62,425 bases of DNA from a bacterium (lineage in GTDB: Bacteria > Pseudomonadota > Gammaproteobacteria > Burkholderiales > Burkholderiaceae_C): NCBI GenBank assembly GCA_030824555.1, contig JAVBXK010000038.1, forward strand, positions 1 to 62,425, given 5' to 3'. Shown here piece after piece: positions 7,257 through 18,878 of the stretch. Every line of letters begins with the position of its first letter. The first letter of the stretch is position 1. The position numbers and the translations under genes are program-made. The notes under the pieces are model-generated. The model had not been told where the DNA came from and did no database searches. It worked only from the letters and a program-made list of their open reading frames with translations.

Positions 7257-8815
7257 GCCAACATCCCCTCAAGCGCCTTCATCCCCGCCTGAATCTCGTC
7301 CTCCAACACCGCCAGCCGTGCCAATATGACCTGGGGCGATTCATGCTCCACCACCGTATGCACCACTTCCTTGTAGCGGTTGATGCTCAGGTCGTAGCCC
7401 TGCGAGGCAATGTCGGCCTTGGGCACGCAAAAGCTCTGTGCGGTGCGAGGGCGCAGGCGTTCGCCGCCTTCGCTGGTGTCGTCCCGCTTGGCCCAGCGGG
7501 CCAGCACGTCGGGCAGGTTGTTTTTGGCGTGGTCCTGTTCTGATAGCTGTTGCGGTACGCCAGAAAAGCGGTGGAGGCCTAATTTGTCTTCAGAAAGCAG
7601 GGGCTGGCGCTTGTCGTCCAGGCTATAGCCATCGGCCTGCATGTCGTAGAACCAAACGTGGTCGGTGCCGCCGGAGTTGGTTTTGGTGAAGAACAGAATG
7701 GCGCACGAAACCCCGGCGTAGGGCTTGAACACGCCAGCGGGCAGCGACACCACGCCGTCCAATTTCTGGTCTTCCACCACCATGCGGCGCAGTTCTTTGT
7801 GGGCTTTGCTGCTGCCAAACAGCACGCCGTCGGGCACGATGACGGCGGCGCGGCCACCGGGCTTCAGCAGCCGCAAAAACAGGGCCAGAAACAGCAGTTC
7901 GGTCTTTTTGGTTTTGACCAAGGCCAGCAGGTCTTTGGCGGTGTTTTCGTAATCGAGGCTGCCCGCAAAGGGTGGGTTGGCCAGGATGAGGCTGTAGCGT
8001 TCTTCGTCGCCCGAGTGGTCTTGCGCCAGCGAGTCTTTGTACGAAATGTCGGGGTTCTCCACCCCGTGCAGCGCCATGTTCATGCTGCCGATGCGCAGCA
8101 TGGTGTGGTCAAAGTCGTACCCGTGGAACATGCCGTAGTGGAAGTGCCTGCGGGCATCGGCGTCGTTGAACAGCGCGGGGTGGTGCTGGCGCAGGTATTC
8201 GCCCGCCGCCACCAAAAAGCCGCAGGTGCCACTGGCGGGGTCGCAAATCACGTCTTTGGGCGTGGGGGCGGTCATTTCCACCATCAGCTGGATGATGTGG
8301 CGCGGCGTGCGGAACTGGCCGTTTTGCCCAGCGCTGGCAATTTTGCCCAGCATGTATTCGTAGAGGTCGCCCTTGGTGTCGCGGTCATCCATGGGCACCT
8401 GGTCGAGCATGTCCACCACCTTGGCCAGCAGCGCGGGCGTGGGGATGGTGAAGCGGGCGTCTTTCATGTGGTGGCTGTAGGTGGAACCATCGCCGCCCAT
8501 GCTGCGCAGAAAAGGGAACACATGCTCGCCCACAACGGTGTGCATGTCAGACGGGGCGAAGTTCTTGAACCGCGACCAGCGGAGGTCGTTATATGGGCGG
8601 CCTTTGGGGTCTGCACCCTCAGGGAAGATGCGGTTTTGCATGGGCCGCTTCAGGATGCTGGCCTTGCTTTCTTCCAGGCTGTGTGCGTCGTCCAGGCGGC
8701 GGATGAACAGCAGGTAGGTGATTTGCTCCATCACCTCCAGCGGGTTGGAGATGCCGCCGGACCAAAACGAGTCCCAAATGGCGTTGATTTGGCTGCGTAG
8801 TTCGCCTGTGAGCAT
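7253..8815 (-). CDS. hsdM: Type I restriction N6-adenine methyltransferase subunit M (HsdM)
   Basis: This 520-residue protein has an HsdM N-terminal domain (LTGELRSQINAIWDSFWSGG) and a methyltransferase core with SAM-binding motif I DPASGTCGF near residue 193 and catalytic motif IV NPPF near residue 280. It modifies adenine in the host recognition site and, with HsdS, forms the core of the restriction complex. The ATG at 8815 is preferred over one at 8836 because it gives the family N-terminus MLTGEL and has GGGA six bases upstream. It is the first gene of the defence operon, 173 bases downstream of gyrB. A copy of the dispersed ATAGCT repeat lies inside it at 7543-7585, encoding part of GLHRFSGVPQQLSEQ. 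Confidence 0.95.
   Translation of the reverse strand: MLTGELRSQINAIWDSFWSGGISNPLEVMEQITYLLFIRRLDDAHSLEESKASILKRPMQNRIFPEGADPKGRPYNDLRWSRFKNFAPSDMHTVVGEHVFPFLRSMGGDGSTYSHHMKDARFTIPTPALLAKVVDMLDQVPMDDRDTKGDLYEYMLGKIASAGQNGQFRTPRHIIQLMVEMTAPTPKDVICDPASGTCGFLVAAGEYLRQHHPALFNDADARRHFHYGMFHGYDFDHTMLRIGSMNMALHGVENPDISYKDSLAQDHSGDEERYSLILANPPFAGSLDYENTAKDLLALVKTKKTELLFLALFLRLLKPGGRAAVIVPDGVLFGSSKAHKELRRMVVEDQKLDGVVSLPAGVFKPYAGVSCAILFFTKTNSGGTDHVWFYDMQADGYSLDDKRQPLLSEDKLGLHRFSGVPQQLSEQDHAKNNLPDVLARWAKRDDTSEGGERLRPRTAQSFCVPKADIASQGYDLSINRYKEVVHTVVEHESPQVILARLAVLEDEIQAGMKALEGMLA
7543..7585 (+). repeat. Dispersed repeat copy 1, inside hsdM
   Basis: ATAGCT, exactly 18 bases, then AGCGGTGGAGGCCTAATTT. It lies antisense to hsdM but in a reading frame that keeps the protein open. 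Confidence 0.6.
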
Positions 8816-8921
8816 ATGCGTCCCTGTCTCTGTCATGTGCCCGAGACAACGGATGCTGCTGGGCGGATGAATCTGATGTTAACCAGTCCGTCGCAGGCAG
8901 ATAGGCACAGCCAATGCCAAT

Positions 8922-8954
8922 GAAAAAGCCCATAAGTTTCTCAACGTATGGGCT
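8922..8954 (-). terminator. Rho-independent terminator of gyrB
   Basis: On the minus strand AGCCCATA, a 12-base loop and TATGGGCT form a perfect 8-bp stem followed by TTTTT. It lies 35 bases past the gyrB stop and separates gyrB from the defence operon, so hsdM needs its own promoter in 8816-8921; none is obvious there. Confidence 0.8.
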
Positions 8955-8988
8955 CCGATTTCTCAGCTTGTGGGTTCACCTACAGGCT

Positions 8989-11742
<2,754 letters not shown>

Positions 11743-12849
11743 TCAGATGCGCATCGGCATGACCACGTATTTGAAGTGTTCGTTTTCGGGGTTGGTGATC
11801 AGGGCCGAGTTGTTGCCGTCTGACAGCTCCAGCTTGATCATGTCCTGGCTCATGTTGGTGAGCGCGTCGATCAGGTAGGTGACGTTGAAGCCGATTTCGA
11901 TGGCGTCGCCGCCGTAGTCGATGTCGAGCTCGTCAACCGCTTCTTCCTGCTCGGCGTTGTTAGAGGCCACGCGCAGCAGGCCGGGCTCAAGGTTCAGGCG
12001 CACGCCTTTGAACTTGTCGCTGGTCATGATGGCGGTGCGTTGCAGTGTTTGCAGCAGCGCGCCACGGCCCAGCGTGATGCTGTTTTTGTGGTTTTTGGGG
12101 ATCACGCGGTTGTAGTCGGGGAACTTGCCCTCGACCAGTTTGGTGACGAATTCCATGCCCTCGAAGCTGAACTTGGCCTGGTTGTTGGCGAACTGCATGG
12201 CGATGTCGCCGTCCTTGTCGGACAGCAGGCGCTGCAGCTCCAGCACGGTTTTGCGCGGCAGGATCACTTCCTGTTTGGGCACTTCCACGTCCAGTGTGGC
12301 ACTGGCAAAGGCCAGCCGGTGGCCATCTGTGGCCACCAAGCTGAGCTGCGTGCCTTCGGCCACAAACAGAATGCCGTTCAGGTAGTAGCGGATGTCGTGC
12401 ACCGCCATGGCAAACGCGACCTGGTTTAGCAGGCTTTTCAGGGTTTTCTGCGGCACGCTGAAGGTGGGGCCGAAGCTGGCGGACTCTTGCACCAGCGGGA
12501 AGTCTTCGGCGGGCAGGCTTTGCAGCGTGAAGCGGCTTTTGCCGCCTTTCAGAATCAGTTTGCCGCCGGTGGCTTCCAGGCTGATGGTCTGGTCACCGGG
12601 CATGGTGCGCAAAATGTCGATCAGCTTGCGCGCGCCCACGGTGATGCCGTAGTTGCCCTCGTCGCCACCCAGGTCGGCGCTGGTGCGAATTTGAATTTCA
12701 AGGTCGCTGGTGGTCAGCTGCACCTGGGGGCCGGTTTTGCGTATCAGCACGTTGGCCAGGATGGGCAGCGTGTGCCTGCGCTCGACGATGCCAGCCACCG
12801 ACTGCAGTGCGGCCAATACGGTGTCCTGGGTGGTTTTCAAAACGATCAT
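11743..12849 (-). CDS. dnaN: DNA polymerase III beta sliding clamp
   Basis: At 368 residues this is the full length of the beta clamp, with three similar clamp folds, the start MIVLKTTQDTVLAALQSV and the conserved C-terminus YVVMPMRI that lines the partner-binding pocket. The dimer encircles DNA and tethers polymerase III and other clamp-binding proteins. It lies 97 bases downstream of dnaA and 111 bases upstream of gyrB in the usual order, so co-transcription is likely, although gyrB may have its own promoter in the gap. Confidence 0.98.
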   Translation of the reverse strand: MIVLKTTQDTVLAALQSVAGIVERRHTLPILANVLIRKTGPQVQLTTSDLEIQIRTSADLGGDEGNYGITVGARKLIDILRTMPGDQTISLEATGGKLILKGGKSRFTLQSLPAEDFPLVQESASFGPTFSVPQKTLKSLLNQVAFAMAVHDIRYYLNGILFVAEGTQLSLVATDGHRLAFASATLDVEVPKQEVILPRKTVLELQRLLSDKDGDIAMQFANNQAKFSFEGMEFVTKLVEGKFPDYNRVIPKNHKNSITLGRGALLQTLQRTAIMTSDKFKGVRLNLEPGLLRVASNNAEQEEAVDELDIDYGGDAIEIGFNVTYLIDALTNMSQDMIKLELSDGNNSALITNPENEHFKYVVMPMRI

Positions 12850-12946
12850 GTCTTGCCTCGGGGTGTGCGCGGTTTTTATGGCTGAGTGACCAGCTTAACC
12901 GCTGTATTTTCGCTGTTTTGTATGACGGGCTTGGGATTCAAGGCAC

Positions 12947-14344
12947 TCAACCTTTCAGCGTCTGTTCCAGGACGTGAAGTTGCTGGTTGAGTTCGGCCAG
13001 CTGAGCCCGTTCGGCCCCGATTTTGCGGACGGCGTGCAACACGGTGGTGTGGTCGCGGCCACCGAACAGTTCGCCGATTTCGGGCAGGCTTTTCTGCGTC
13101 AGTTCCTTGGCCAGGTACATGGCAATCTGGCGCGGGCGGGCGATGCTGGCCGGGCGCTTTTTGCTGTACATGTCGGCGACCTTGATCTTGTAAAAATCGG
13201 CCACGGTTTTCTGGATGTTTTCCACACTGATCTGCCGGTTCTGGATGGACAGCAGATCCTTCAGGGCGTCGCGTGCCAGCTGGATGGAAATGTCTTTGTG
13301 GTTGAAGCGCGAGTACGCCAGTATTTTGCGTAAAGCGCCTTCCAACTCGCGCACGTTGGAGCGCACGTTTTTGGCCACGAAAAACGCCACGTCTTCGGGC
13401 ATGGTGGCACCTTCCACCTCGGCCTTGTTGATCAGGATGGCCACGCGCATTTCCAGCTCGGGTGGCTCCATGGCCACCGTCAGGCCCGAATCGAAGCGTG
13501 ACACCAGCCGTTCGTGGATGTCGGCCAGCCCCTTGGGGTAGGTGTCGCTGGTCATGACGATGTGGCTCTTTTTGGCCAGCAGCGCCTCGAAGGCGTTGAA
13601 GAACTCTTCTTGCGTGCGGTCCTTGTTGGCAAAGAACTGAACGTCGTCAATCAACAACAAATCGAGCGAGTGGTAGCGCTCCTTGAATTCATCAAAGGTC
13701 TTGCGCTGGTAAGACTTGACCACATCGGTCACAAACTGTTCAGCGTGGATATACAAAATGCGCGCATTCGGCTTGTCGGCCAGCAACTGGTTGCCAATGG
13801 CATGCACCAAGTGGGTTTTGCCCAAGCCCACGCCACCATAGATGAACAGGGGGTTGTACAGCTGCCCCAAACTGCCGGCCACGTGCATGGCGGCTGCGCG
13901 GGCCATGCGGTTGGCACTGCCTTCCACCAGCGTGGCAAACGTGAGCGCGGGGTTGAGGCGGTTCTTGGCATCGGCCAGGCCCGCGGGTGCCGGCGCAGAC
14001 ACTTCGGGGGCTTCGGCCAGCACTTGGTCGCGCACGCTGTTGCCACTGACGCTGGCAGCGCGCGGGGGGGCTTCACGCGGGGTCAGTGCCAGTTCGATGG
14101 AGACTTCGCTTTCGGCCAGTTCGGACAGCACCGCAGCTATGCGGGCGGCGTACTGGGTGCGGATCCAGTCCATCTTGAAGCGGTTGCCCACCATCAGCGT
14201 GACGCGGCTCAGGTCGTCAGACACGCGGGCGGCCAGGGGCCTGATCCAGGTGTTGAACTGCTGCTCGGGCATGTCTTGCGCCAGGCGCTCGACACAGGCC
14301 TGCCACAAGTCGTGGTGAATGGTTTCGGGTGATCCCTGGGACAT
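12947..14344 (-). CDS. dnaA: Chromosomal replication initiator DnaA
   Basis: The 465-residue AAA+ initiator starts with domain I ([20 protein letters not shown]), then a variable linker, Walker [10 protein letters not shown] near residue 173 and Walker [11 protein letters not shown] near residue 232. The DNA-binding domain IV contains [19 protein letters not shown] and the signature [15 protein letters not shown]. The ATG at 14344 matches the family N-terminus; a longer open frame runs 55 codons upstream through the DnaA box and is unlikely to be translated. No good Shine-Dalgarno sequence precedes the start. The DnaA box at 14446-14454 suggests autoregulation. Confidence 0.98.
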   Translation of the reverse strand: MSQGSPETIHHDLWQACVERLAQDMPEQQFNTWIRPLAARVSDDLSRVTLMVGNRFKMDWIRTQYAARIAAVLSELAESEVSIELALTPREAPPRAASVSGNSVRDQVLAEAPEVSAPAPAGLADAKNRLNPALTFATLVEGSANRMARAAAMHVAGSLGQLYNPLFIYGGVGLGKTHLVHAIGNQLLADKPNARILYIHAEQFVTDVVKSYQRKTFDEFKERYHSLDLLLIDDVQFFANKDRTQEEFFNAFEALLAKKSHIVMTSDTYPKGLADIHERLVSRFDSGLTVAMEPPELEMRVAILINKAEVEGATMPEDVAFFVAKNVRSNVRELEGALRKILAYSRFNHKDISIQLARDALKDLLSIQNRQISVENIQKTVADFYKIKVADMYSKKRPASIARPRQIAMYLAKELTQKSLPEIGELFGGRDHTTVLHAVRKIGAERAQLAELNQQLHVLEQTLKG

Positions 14345-14445
14345 GAATGCAGCGTGCAAGGCGCGGTTTTTCTCGCCAACGATGGCGTTTGTTCTTGTGG
14401 ACAGCTGGCGTGGGCCAAGGATGGATTGTAGGGCCGCGAGGCCAG

Positions 14446-14454
14446 TTATCCACA
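14446..14454 (+). promoter_or_regulatory. DnaA box
   Basis: TTATCCACA is an exact match to the strong E. coli consensus, 102 bases upstream of the dnaA start. It may serve replication initiation, dnaA autoregulation or both. Confidence 0.8.
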
Positions 14455-14527
14455 GGCAACGGTTGCGTCTGTCGATGCACCATGCGCGGCGTTTTTTGCC
14501 TTCGTTCAAAGATGAGCAGAAGTTTTT

Positions 14528-14556
14528 TTGCCACGCGCTGCCGATTTTGCGATAAT
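14528..14556 (+). promoter_or_regulatory. Sigma70-type promoter of rpmH
   Basis: TTGCCA (5 of 6), a 17-base spacer and GATAAT (5 of 6) lie 50 bases upstream of the rpmH start. It probably drives rpmH-rnpA-yidD-yidC. Confidence 0.7.
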
Positions 14557-14606
14557 CGTGGGCTTTGCCACTGGTTGGCAGGCTGAATCATTTCCCGGAA
14601 AACATC

Positions 14607-14741
14607 ATGAAACGCACTTATCAACCCTCCAAAACACGTCGTGCACGCACCCACGGTTTCCTGGTTCGCATGAAAACCCGTGGCGGCCGCGCTGTCATCG
14701 CCGCACGCCGTGCCAAGGGTCGCAAGCGCCTGGGTCTGTAA
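14607..14741 (+). CDS. rpmH: 50S ribosomal protein L34
   Basis: This 44-residue basic protein begins [18 protein letters not shown] and ends with [10 protein letters not shown], both diagnostic of L34, with the internal [12 protein letters not shown] block. It is first in the conserved rpmH-rnpA-yidD-yidC group, 50 bases after a good promoter. The start is fixed by the invariant MKRT. Confidence 0.98.
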   Translation: MKRTYQPSKTRRARTHGFLVRMKTRGGRAVIAARRAKGRKRLGL

Positions 14742-14822
14742 GCCCTGCGCTCACATCCCCATGCCTGAATGGCGGGATGGGTCACAGTCAGGTCGCAAGT
14801 CCGGCTGTTCTTGGGGCATGCT

Positions 14823-15245
14823 TTGCAACGCCTGAAGTCCAAACCCCAGTTCCAGGCCGTCATGGCTGGCCCGCCTGTGGCCAAAACTCCTCACTTCGCA
14901 TTGCATCTGGCTTCTCTGGAGGCCAGTCGCGGCGAAGTTTTGCTGTTTGCGCAGCCTGTTCCCTGGTTGGGTGTGCTGATACCCAAGCGGTGGGCCAAGC
15001 GGGCCGTGACGCGCAACACCATTCGGCGCCAGATTTACGAGGTGGCGCGTGTTCGCGAACACGCGTTGCCTCAGGCGGCCATGGTGGTGCGTTTGCGCAG
15101 CGAGTTCAGCCGCAAGCAGTTCATCAGCGCCACGTCGGACGTGCTGAAGGCAGCCGTGCGCAACGAGCTTCAGGCACTGTTTGCCAAATTGGCGCGGCCT
15201 GTTGTCAAGCCATCGCCCACCCCGCCACAGGATGCCCATGCTTGA
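14823..15245 (+). CDS. rnpA: Ribonuclease P protein component
   Basis: The 140-residue basic protein assists the RNase P RNA in maturing tRNA 5' ends. It contains the family core GVLIPKRWAKRAVTRNTIRRQ, the RNR-like signature region, followed by VVRLRSEFSRKQF. The TTG at 14823 gives (M)QRLKSKPQFQAV, the usual family N-terminus, and has GGGG a few bases upstream. An ATG at 14769 would add 18 residues with no ribosome binding site and no family counterpart. The gene overlaps yidD by eight bases. Confidence 0.93.
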   Translation: MQRLKSKPQFQAVMAGPPVAKTPHFALHLASLEASRGEVLLFAQPVPWLGVLIPKRWAKRAVTRNTIRRQIYEVARVREHALPQAAMVVRLRSEFSRKQFISATSDVLKAAVRNELQALFAKLARPVVKPSPTPPQDAHA

Positions 15246-15519
15246 TTGGCCACGTCAGTTGCTGATGGGGTTGGTCAAGGGCTATCGGCTGTTCCTGAGC
15301 CCATGGCTGGGGTCGGGCTGCCGGTTCGAGCCCACGTGCTCGGTCTATGCCTTGCAGGCACTGCAACAACACGGTGCGATGATGGGCGGCTATTTGGCTG
15401 TCCGGCGCATTGCCCGCTGCCAACCCTGGTGCCAGGGTGGCTGCGACCCCGTACCCGCTGAACGGCCGCGCCTGTTCACCCATCTCGTTTCCAAGCCTTC
15501 GGAGAAAACACCGTCATGA
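15238..15519 (+). CDS. yidD: Membrane protein insertion efficiency factor YidD
   Basis: The 93-residue protein has the YidD pattern YRLFLSPWLGSGCRFEPTCS with its conserved Cys and Pro residues, then GGYLAVRRIARCQPW and GGCDPVP. It aids YidC-dependent insertion of inner-membrane proteins. It starts inside the end of rnpA with AGGA seven bases upstream and overlaps yidC by four bases (ATGA). Confidence 0.95.
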   Translation: MLDWPRQLLMGLVKGYRLFLSPWLGSGCRFEPTCSVYALQALQQHGAMMGGYLAVRRIARCQPWCQGGCDPVPAERPRLFTHLVSKPSEKTPS

Positions 15520-17222
15520 CTGACATCCGTCGCTCCATCCTTTGGGTGATTTTTGGTTTTTCCATGGTCCTGCTGTGGGACAAGTGGCAAGTTCACAACG
15601 GTAAAGTTGCCACCTTCTTCCCGCAAAGCGTCAGCCAGAAAGCGGCTGCGCCCGGCGAGACTGGCAAGCCTGCCAATGGCGAGGTGCCCACGGCATCCGC
15701 AGTGCCCGGCACACAGCCTGCGGCTGCCGTGGCGGCCCCTGCGCAAGCCATTCCCCATGAGACGGTTGAAGTCAGCAGCGACGTGTTGCGCCTGACGTTC
15801 GACAGCGAAGGCGGCTCGCTGGTGCGTGCAGACATCCTGCCGCACAAGGCAGCCACGCTTTCCAGCAAGAACCAGGAAGACAAGCCGCTGACGCTGCTCA
15901 CGCAAACGCCTGACCACACCTATGTGGCGCAGTCGGGCCTGATCGGTGCGCCCGGCAGCCAGTTGCCCACACACAAAACGGCCATGAAGCTGGTGTCGGC
16001 CGACAAGGCCTTGACGGACGGCAAAGACGAATTGACCGTGCGCTTCGAGTCCGCAGACGTGGGCGGTGCGAAGCTGGTCAAGACCTACACCCTGCGTCGT
16101 GGTGGTTATGACATCGGCGTGAAGCACGACGTCGTCAACACCGGTACCGCGCCCATCACGCCACAGCTGTACATGCAACTGGTGCGCGACGGCAGCACCA
16201 CCGCCAGCGAAACGCCCTTCTACTCCACCTTCACTGGCCCGGCCGTGTACACGAACGAGAAGAAGTACCAGAAGATCGAGTTCCCCGACATCGAGAAGAA
16301 AAAGGCCGACTTCGTCAAAACATCTTCCGACGGTTACGTGGCCATGGTGCAGCATTACTTTGCCAGCGCCTGGTTGCTGGGTGACGGCATCGAGCGCGAG
16401 CACTATGCCCGCAAGGTGGACAACAACCTGTATGCCGCCGGCATGATGACGACGGTGGGTACCCTGGCCCCCGGCGAAACCAAAGGCGTGCAAGCCCGTC
16501 TGTTCGTTGGCCCGCAAGCCGAAAAGGTGCTGGAGGCCGTGGCACCTGGCCTGGAGCTGGTGAAAGACTACGGCTGGCTGACCATGCTGGCCAAGCCGCT
16601 GTACTGGTTGCTGGAAAAAATTCACAGTTTCGTGAGCAACTGGGGCTGGTCCATCGTGTTGCTGGTGGTGCTGATCAAGGCCGCGTTCTACTGGCTCAAC
16701 GCCATGGCTTACCGCAGCATGGCCAAGATGAAGGCCATCAACCCCCGCATCATGGAAATGCGCGAGCGCATGAAAGACAACCCGCAACAGATGCAGCAGG
16801 AAATGATGCGCATCTACCGCGAAGAAAAAGTCAACCCCATGGGCGGCTGCCTGCCCATCATGATCCAGATTCCGGTGTTCATCGCGCTGTACTGGGTGCT
16901 GCTGTCCAGTGTGGAAATGCGCAATGCGCCTTGGGCGATGTGGATCACCGACATGTCGTCGCCCGACCCCTACTTCGTTCTGCCGCTGGTCATGACGCTG
17001 ACCACCGTCATCCAGACCGCGCTGAACCCGCTGCCACCCGACCCCATGCAGGCCAAGATGATGTGGATCATGCCGCTGGTGTTTTCGGTCATGTTCTTCT
17101 TCTTCCCGTCGGGCCTTGTGCTGTACTGGATCACCAACAACGTGTTGACCATTGCTCAGCAGGCGTTCATCAACAACCGCATGGGTGTGCCTGTGAAGTT
17201 CAGCATCCCCAGTTTCAAGTGA
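15516..17222 (+). CDS. yidC: Membrane protein insertase YidC
   Basis: The 568-residue insertase has an N-terminal transmembrane anchor (ILWVIFGFSMVLLW), a large periplasmic beta-sandwich domain (about residues 80-350) and the conserved five-helix core. Recognisable core stretches are WGWSIVLLVVLIKAAFYWLN, the MGGCLPIMIQIPVFIALYWV block (key residues GGCLP and QIP) and LVLYWITNNVLTIAQQ. It inserts membrane proteins alone or with SecYEG. The gene follows yidD with a four-base overlap and ends at a strong terminator. Confidence 0.98.
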   Translation: MTDIRRSILWVIFGFSMVLLWDKWQVHNGKVATFFPQSVSQKAAAPGETGKPANGEVPTASAVPGTQPAAAVAAPAQAIPHETVEVSSDVLRLTFDSEGGSLVRADILPHKAATLSSKNQEDKPLTLLTQTPDHTYVAQSGLIGAPGSQLPTHKTAMKLVSADKALTDGKDELTVRFESADVGGAKLVKTYTLRRGGYDIGVKHDVVNTGTAPITPQLYMQLVRDGSTTASETPFYSTFTGPAVYTNEKKYQKIEFPDIEKKKADFVKTSSDGYVAMVQHYFASAWLLGDGIEREHYARKVDNNLYAAGMMTTVGTLAPGETKGVQARLFVGPQAEKVLEAVAPGLELVKDYGWLTMLAKPLYWLLEKIHSFVSNWGWSIVLLVVLIKAAFYWLNAMAYRSMAKMKAINPRIMEMRERMKDNPQQMQQEMMRIYREEKVNPMGGCLPIMIQIPVFIALYWVLLSSVEMRNAPWAMWITDMSSPDPYFVLPLVMTLTTVIQTALNPLPPDPMQAKMMWIMPLVFSVMFFFFPSGLVLYWITNNVLTIAQQAFINNRMGVPVKFSIPSFK

Positions 17223-17244
17223 TGGTTTGACGCCAGCCGAACAG

Positions 17245-17277
17245 GCCGCGCCCACCTACCGGTGGCGCGGCTTTTTT
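17245..17277 (+). terminator. Rho-independent terminator of the rpmH-yidC operon
   Basis: GCCGCGCCCACC and GGTGGCGCGGC pair around TACC with one bulged C, followed by TTTTTT. It lies 22 bases past the yidC stop, before mnmE. Confidence 0.88.
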
Positions 17278-17345
17278 GTTTCAGAATCGGGTTCACCTCG
17301 TTCACACGTGTTGCCCCCTGCACCCACCTTCCAGGCCACTGTCCC

Positions 17346-18806
17346 ATGTTTGCCCGCCAGCACGACCCCATTGTTGCCATTGCTACCGCACCCGGTCGGG
17401 GCGCGGTAGGCATCGTCCGTGTGTCGGGCAAGGGCTTGGCACCGTTGTTGCAGGCGCTGCTGGGCGATGTGCTGAAAGGCCGGAGCCTCAAGCCACGCGA
17501 GGCCACCTACCTGCCGTTCAACGACGCGCACGGCCACCCGCTGGACCATGGGTTGGCGCTGTGGTTTCCGGGGCCGCATTCGTTCACGGGTGAAGACGTG
17601 CTGGAGTTGCAGGCCCACGGCGGGCCGGTGGTGTTGCAGCTGTTGCTGGCGCGTTGCCTTGAAGTCGCGGCGCAGCCCCTGTCAGTCGGGCAGGCTGGCG
17701 CCAACGCCAGTGAACGTGCGGGTGCCCTTTCCGGTGCGGTGTTGCCGGGCTTGCGCCTGGCCGAGCCCGGCGAGTTCAGCCAGCGGGCGTTTCTGAACGA
17801 CAAGCTCGACTTGGCCCAGGCCGAAGCCATTGCCGACCTCATCGATGCCAGCACCGAGGCAGCGGCCAAGAGTGCCAGCCGCAGCCTGTCGGGCGAGTTT
17901 TCGCGCGAGATCCATGTGCTGCGCGACGCGTTGATTCACCTGCGCATGCTGGTCGAGGCCACACTGGACTTTCCTGAGGAAGAAATTGACTTCCTGCGCA
18001 AATCTGATGCGGATGGGCAGCTACAAAAACTGAAAGCAACCCTGGCCACGGTGCGCCAGCGTGCGCGCCAGGGAGCCCTGTTGCGTGAAGGCATACGTGT
18101 GGTCATTGCCGGCCAGCCCAACGCAGGCAAAAGCTCGCTGCTGAACGCGCTGGCAGGGGCCGAGCTGGCCATCGTCACCCCCATTGCAGGCACCACGCGC
18201 GACAAGGTGGAGCAAACCATTCAGATCGAGGGCGTGCCGCTGCACGTGGTGGACACCGCCGGCCTGCGCCACAGCACCGACGAGGTGGAAAAAATCGGCA
18301 TCGAACGCGCATGGACCGAAATTCACGCGGCTGATGCGGTGCTGTTCCTGCACGACCTGACCCGTGCGGATAATCCTGATTACATAGCATCAGATGACGC
18401 CATTAAAGCGGTAATGGCCGAAAACATAACAAAAATTCACGTCTGGAACAAGGCGGATACCTGCGCGCCCGAGGCCATGCGGCACGTGGCTGAAGGCGAC
18501 CTGGCCATCTCGGCCAAAGCCGGCCAGGGTCTGCAGGCCTTGCGTGAGCGGCTGCTGCAAACTGTGGGCTGGCAGGCCGCACCGGAGGGCGTGTACATGG
18601 CGCGCGAGCGCCACCTGACGGCCCTGGCCGCGGTGGACGAGCACCTTGACCTGGCCACCGAGTGGCTGGGGCACGGAGCCCATCACCTGGATTTGCTGGC
18701 CGAAGAACTCCGGCTGGCGCAGGACGCGCTGGGGGCCATCACGGGCGAGTTCACCCCCGACGACTTGCTGGGCACCATCTTCACGCGGTTTTGCATCGGC
18801 AAGTGA
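17346..18806 (+). CDS. mnmE: tRNA modification GTPase MnmE
   Basis: The 486-residue GTPase works with MnmG to install the 5-carboxymethylaminomethyl group on wobble U34. The tetrahydrofolate-binding N-domain starts [19 protein letters not shown]. The G domain has GQPNAGKSS near residue 257, GTTRDK, DTAGLR and NKAD, and the C-terminus is FCIGK with the conserved Cys. It is about 30 residues longer than the E. coli protein, partly from an insertion near [20 protein letters not shown] copy of the dispersed repeat at 18384-18425 encodes an AT-rich in-frame segment just before NKAD. No strong ribosome binding site is seen. Confidence 0.97.
   Translation: MFARQHDPIVAIATAPGRGAVGIVRVSGKGLAPLLQALLGDVLKGRSLKPREATYLPFNDAHGHPLDHGLALWFPGPHSFTGEDVLELQAHGGPVVLQLLLARCLEVAAQPLSVGQAGANASERAGALSGAVLPGLRLAEPGEFSQRAFLNDKLDLAQAEAIADLIDASTEAAAKSASRSLSGEFSREIHVLRDALIHLRMLVEATLDFPEEEIDFLRKSDADGQLQKLKATLATVRQRARQGALLREGIRVVIAGQPNAGKSSLLNALAGAELAIVTPIAGTTRDKVEQTIQIEGVPLHVVDTAGLRHSTDEVEKIGIERAWTEIHAADAVLFLHDLTRADNPDYIASDDAIKAVMAENITKIHVWNKADTCAPEAMRHVAEGDLAISAKAGQGLQALRERLLQTVGWQAAPEGVYMARERHLTALAAVDEHLDLATEWLGHGAHHLDLLAEELRLAQDALGAITGEFTPDDLLGTIFTRFCIGK
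18384..18425 (+). repeat. Dispersed repeat copy 2, inside the mnmE G domain
   Basis: ATAGCA, 17 bases, then AGCGGTAATGGCCGAAAA. It is one base shorter than the other copies and in frame with mnmE; it encodes [14 protein letters not shown]. Confidence 0.5.
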
Positions 18807-18878
18807 TGGGGTGGGCGCGTTCATGGTGGTTGCGTTGACCTGTGCGGTGAACCCCCGAGCCCGTTCGGGGACAAGGCC

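Larger units (their letters stand above)
14345..14606. other. dnaA-rpmH intergenic region, candidate origin or part of it
   Basis: This 262-base gap separates leftward dnaA-dnaN-gyrB from rightward rpmH-rnpA-yidD-yidC-mnmE, the arrangement that flanks oriC in many Burkholderiales. It has one perfect DnaA box (14446-14454), a 7-of-9 match on the minus strand at about 14396-14404 (CTGTCCACA), T-rich runs and the rpmH promoter. Only one strong box is visible, so it may be only the regulatory region, with the full origin elsewhere. Confidence 0.5.

Noticed and set aside
15390-17255. 621-codon minus-strand frame opposite yidD/yidC
   Set aside because: His-, Gln- and Arg-rich shadow of a well-identified yidC.
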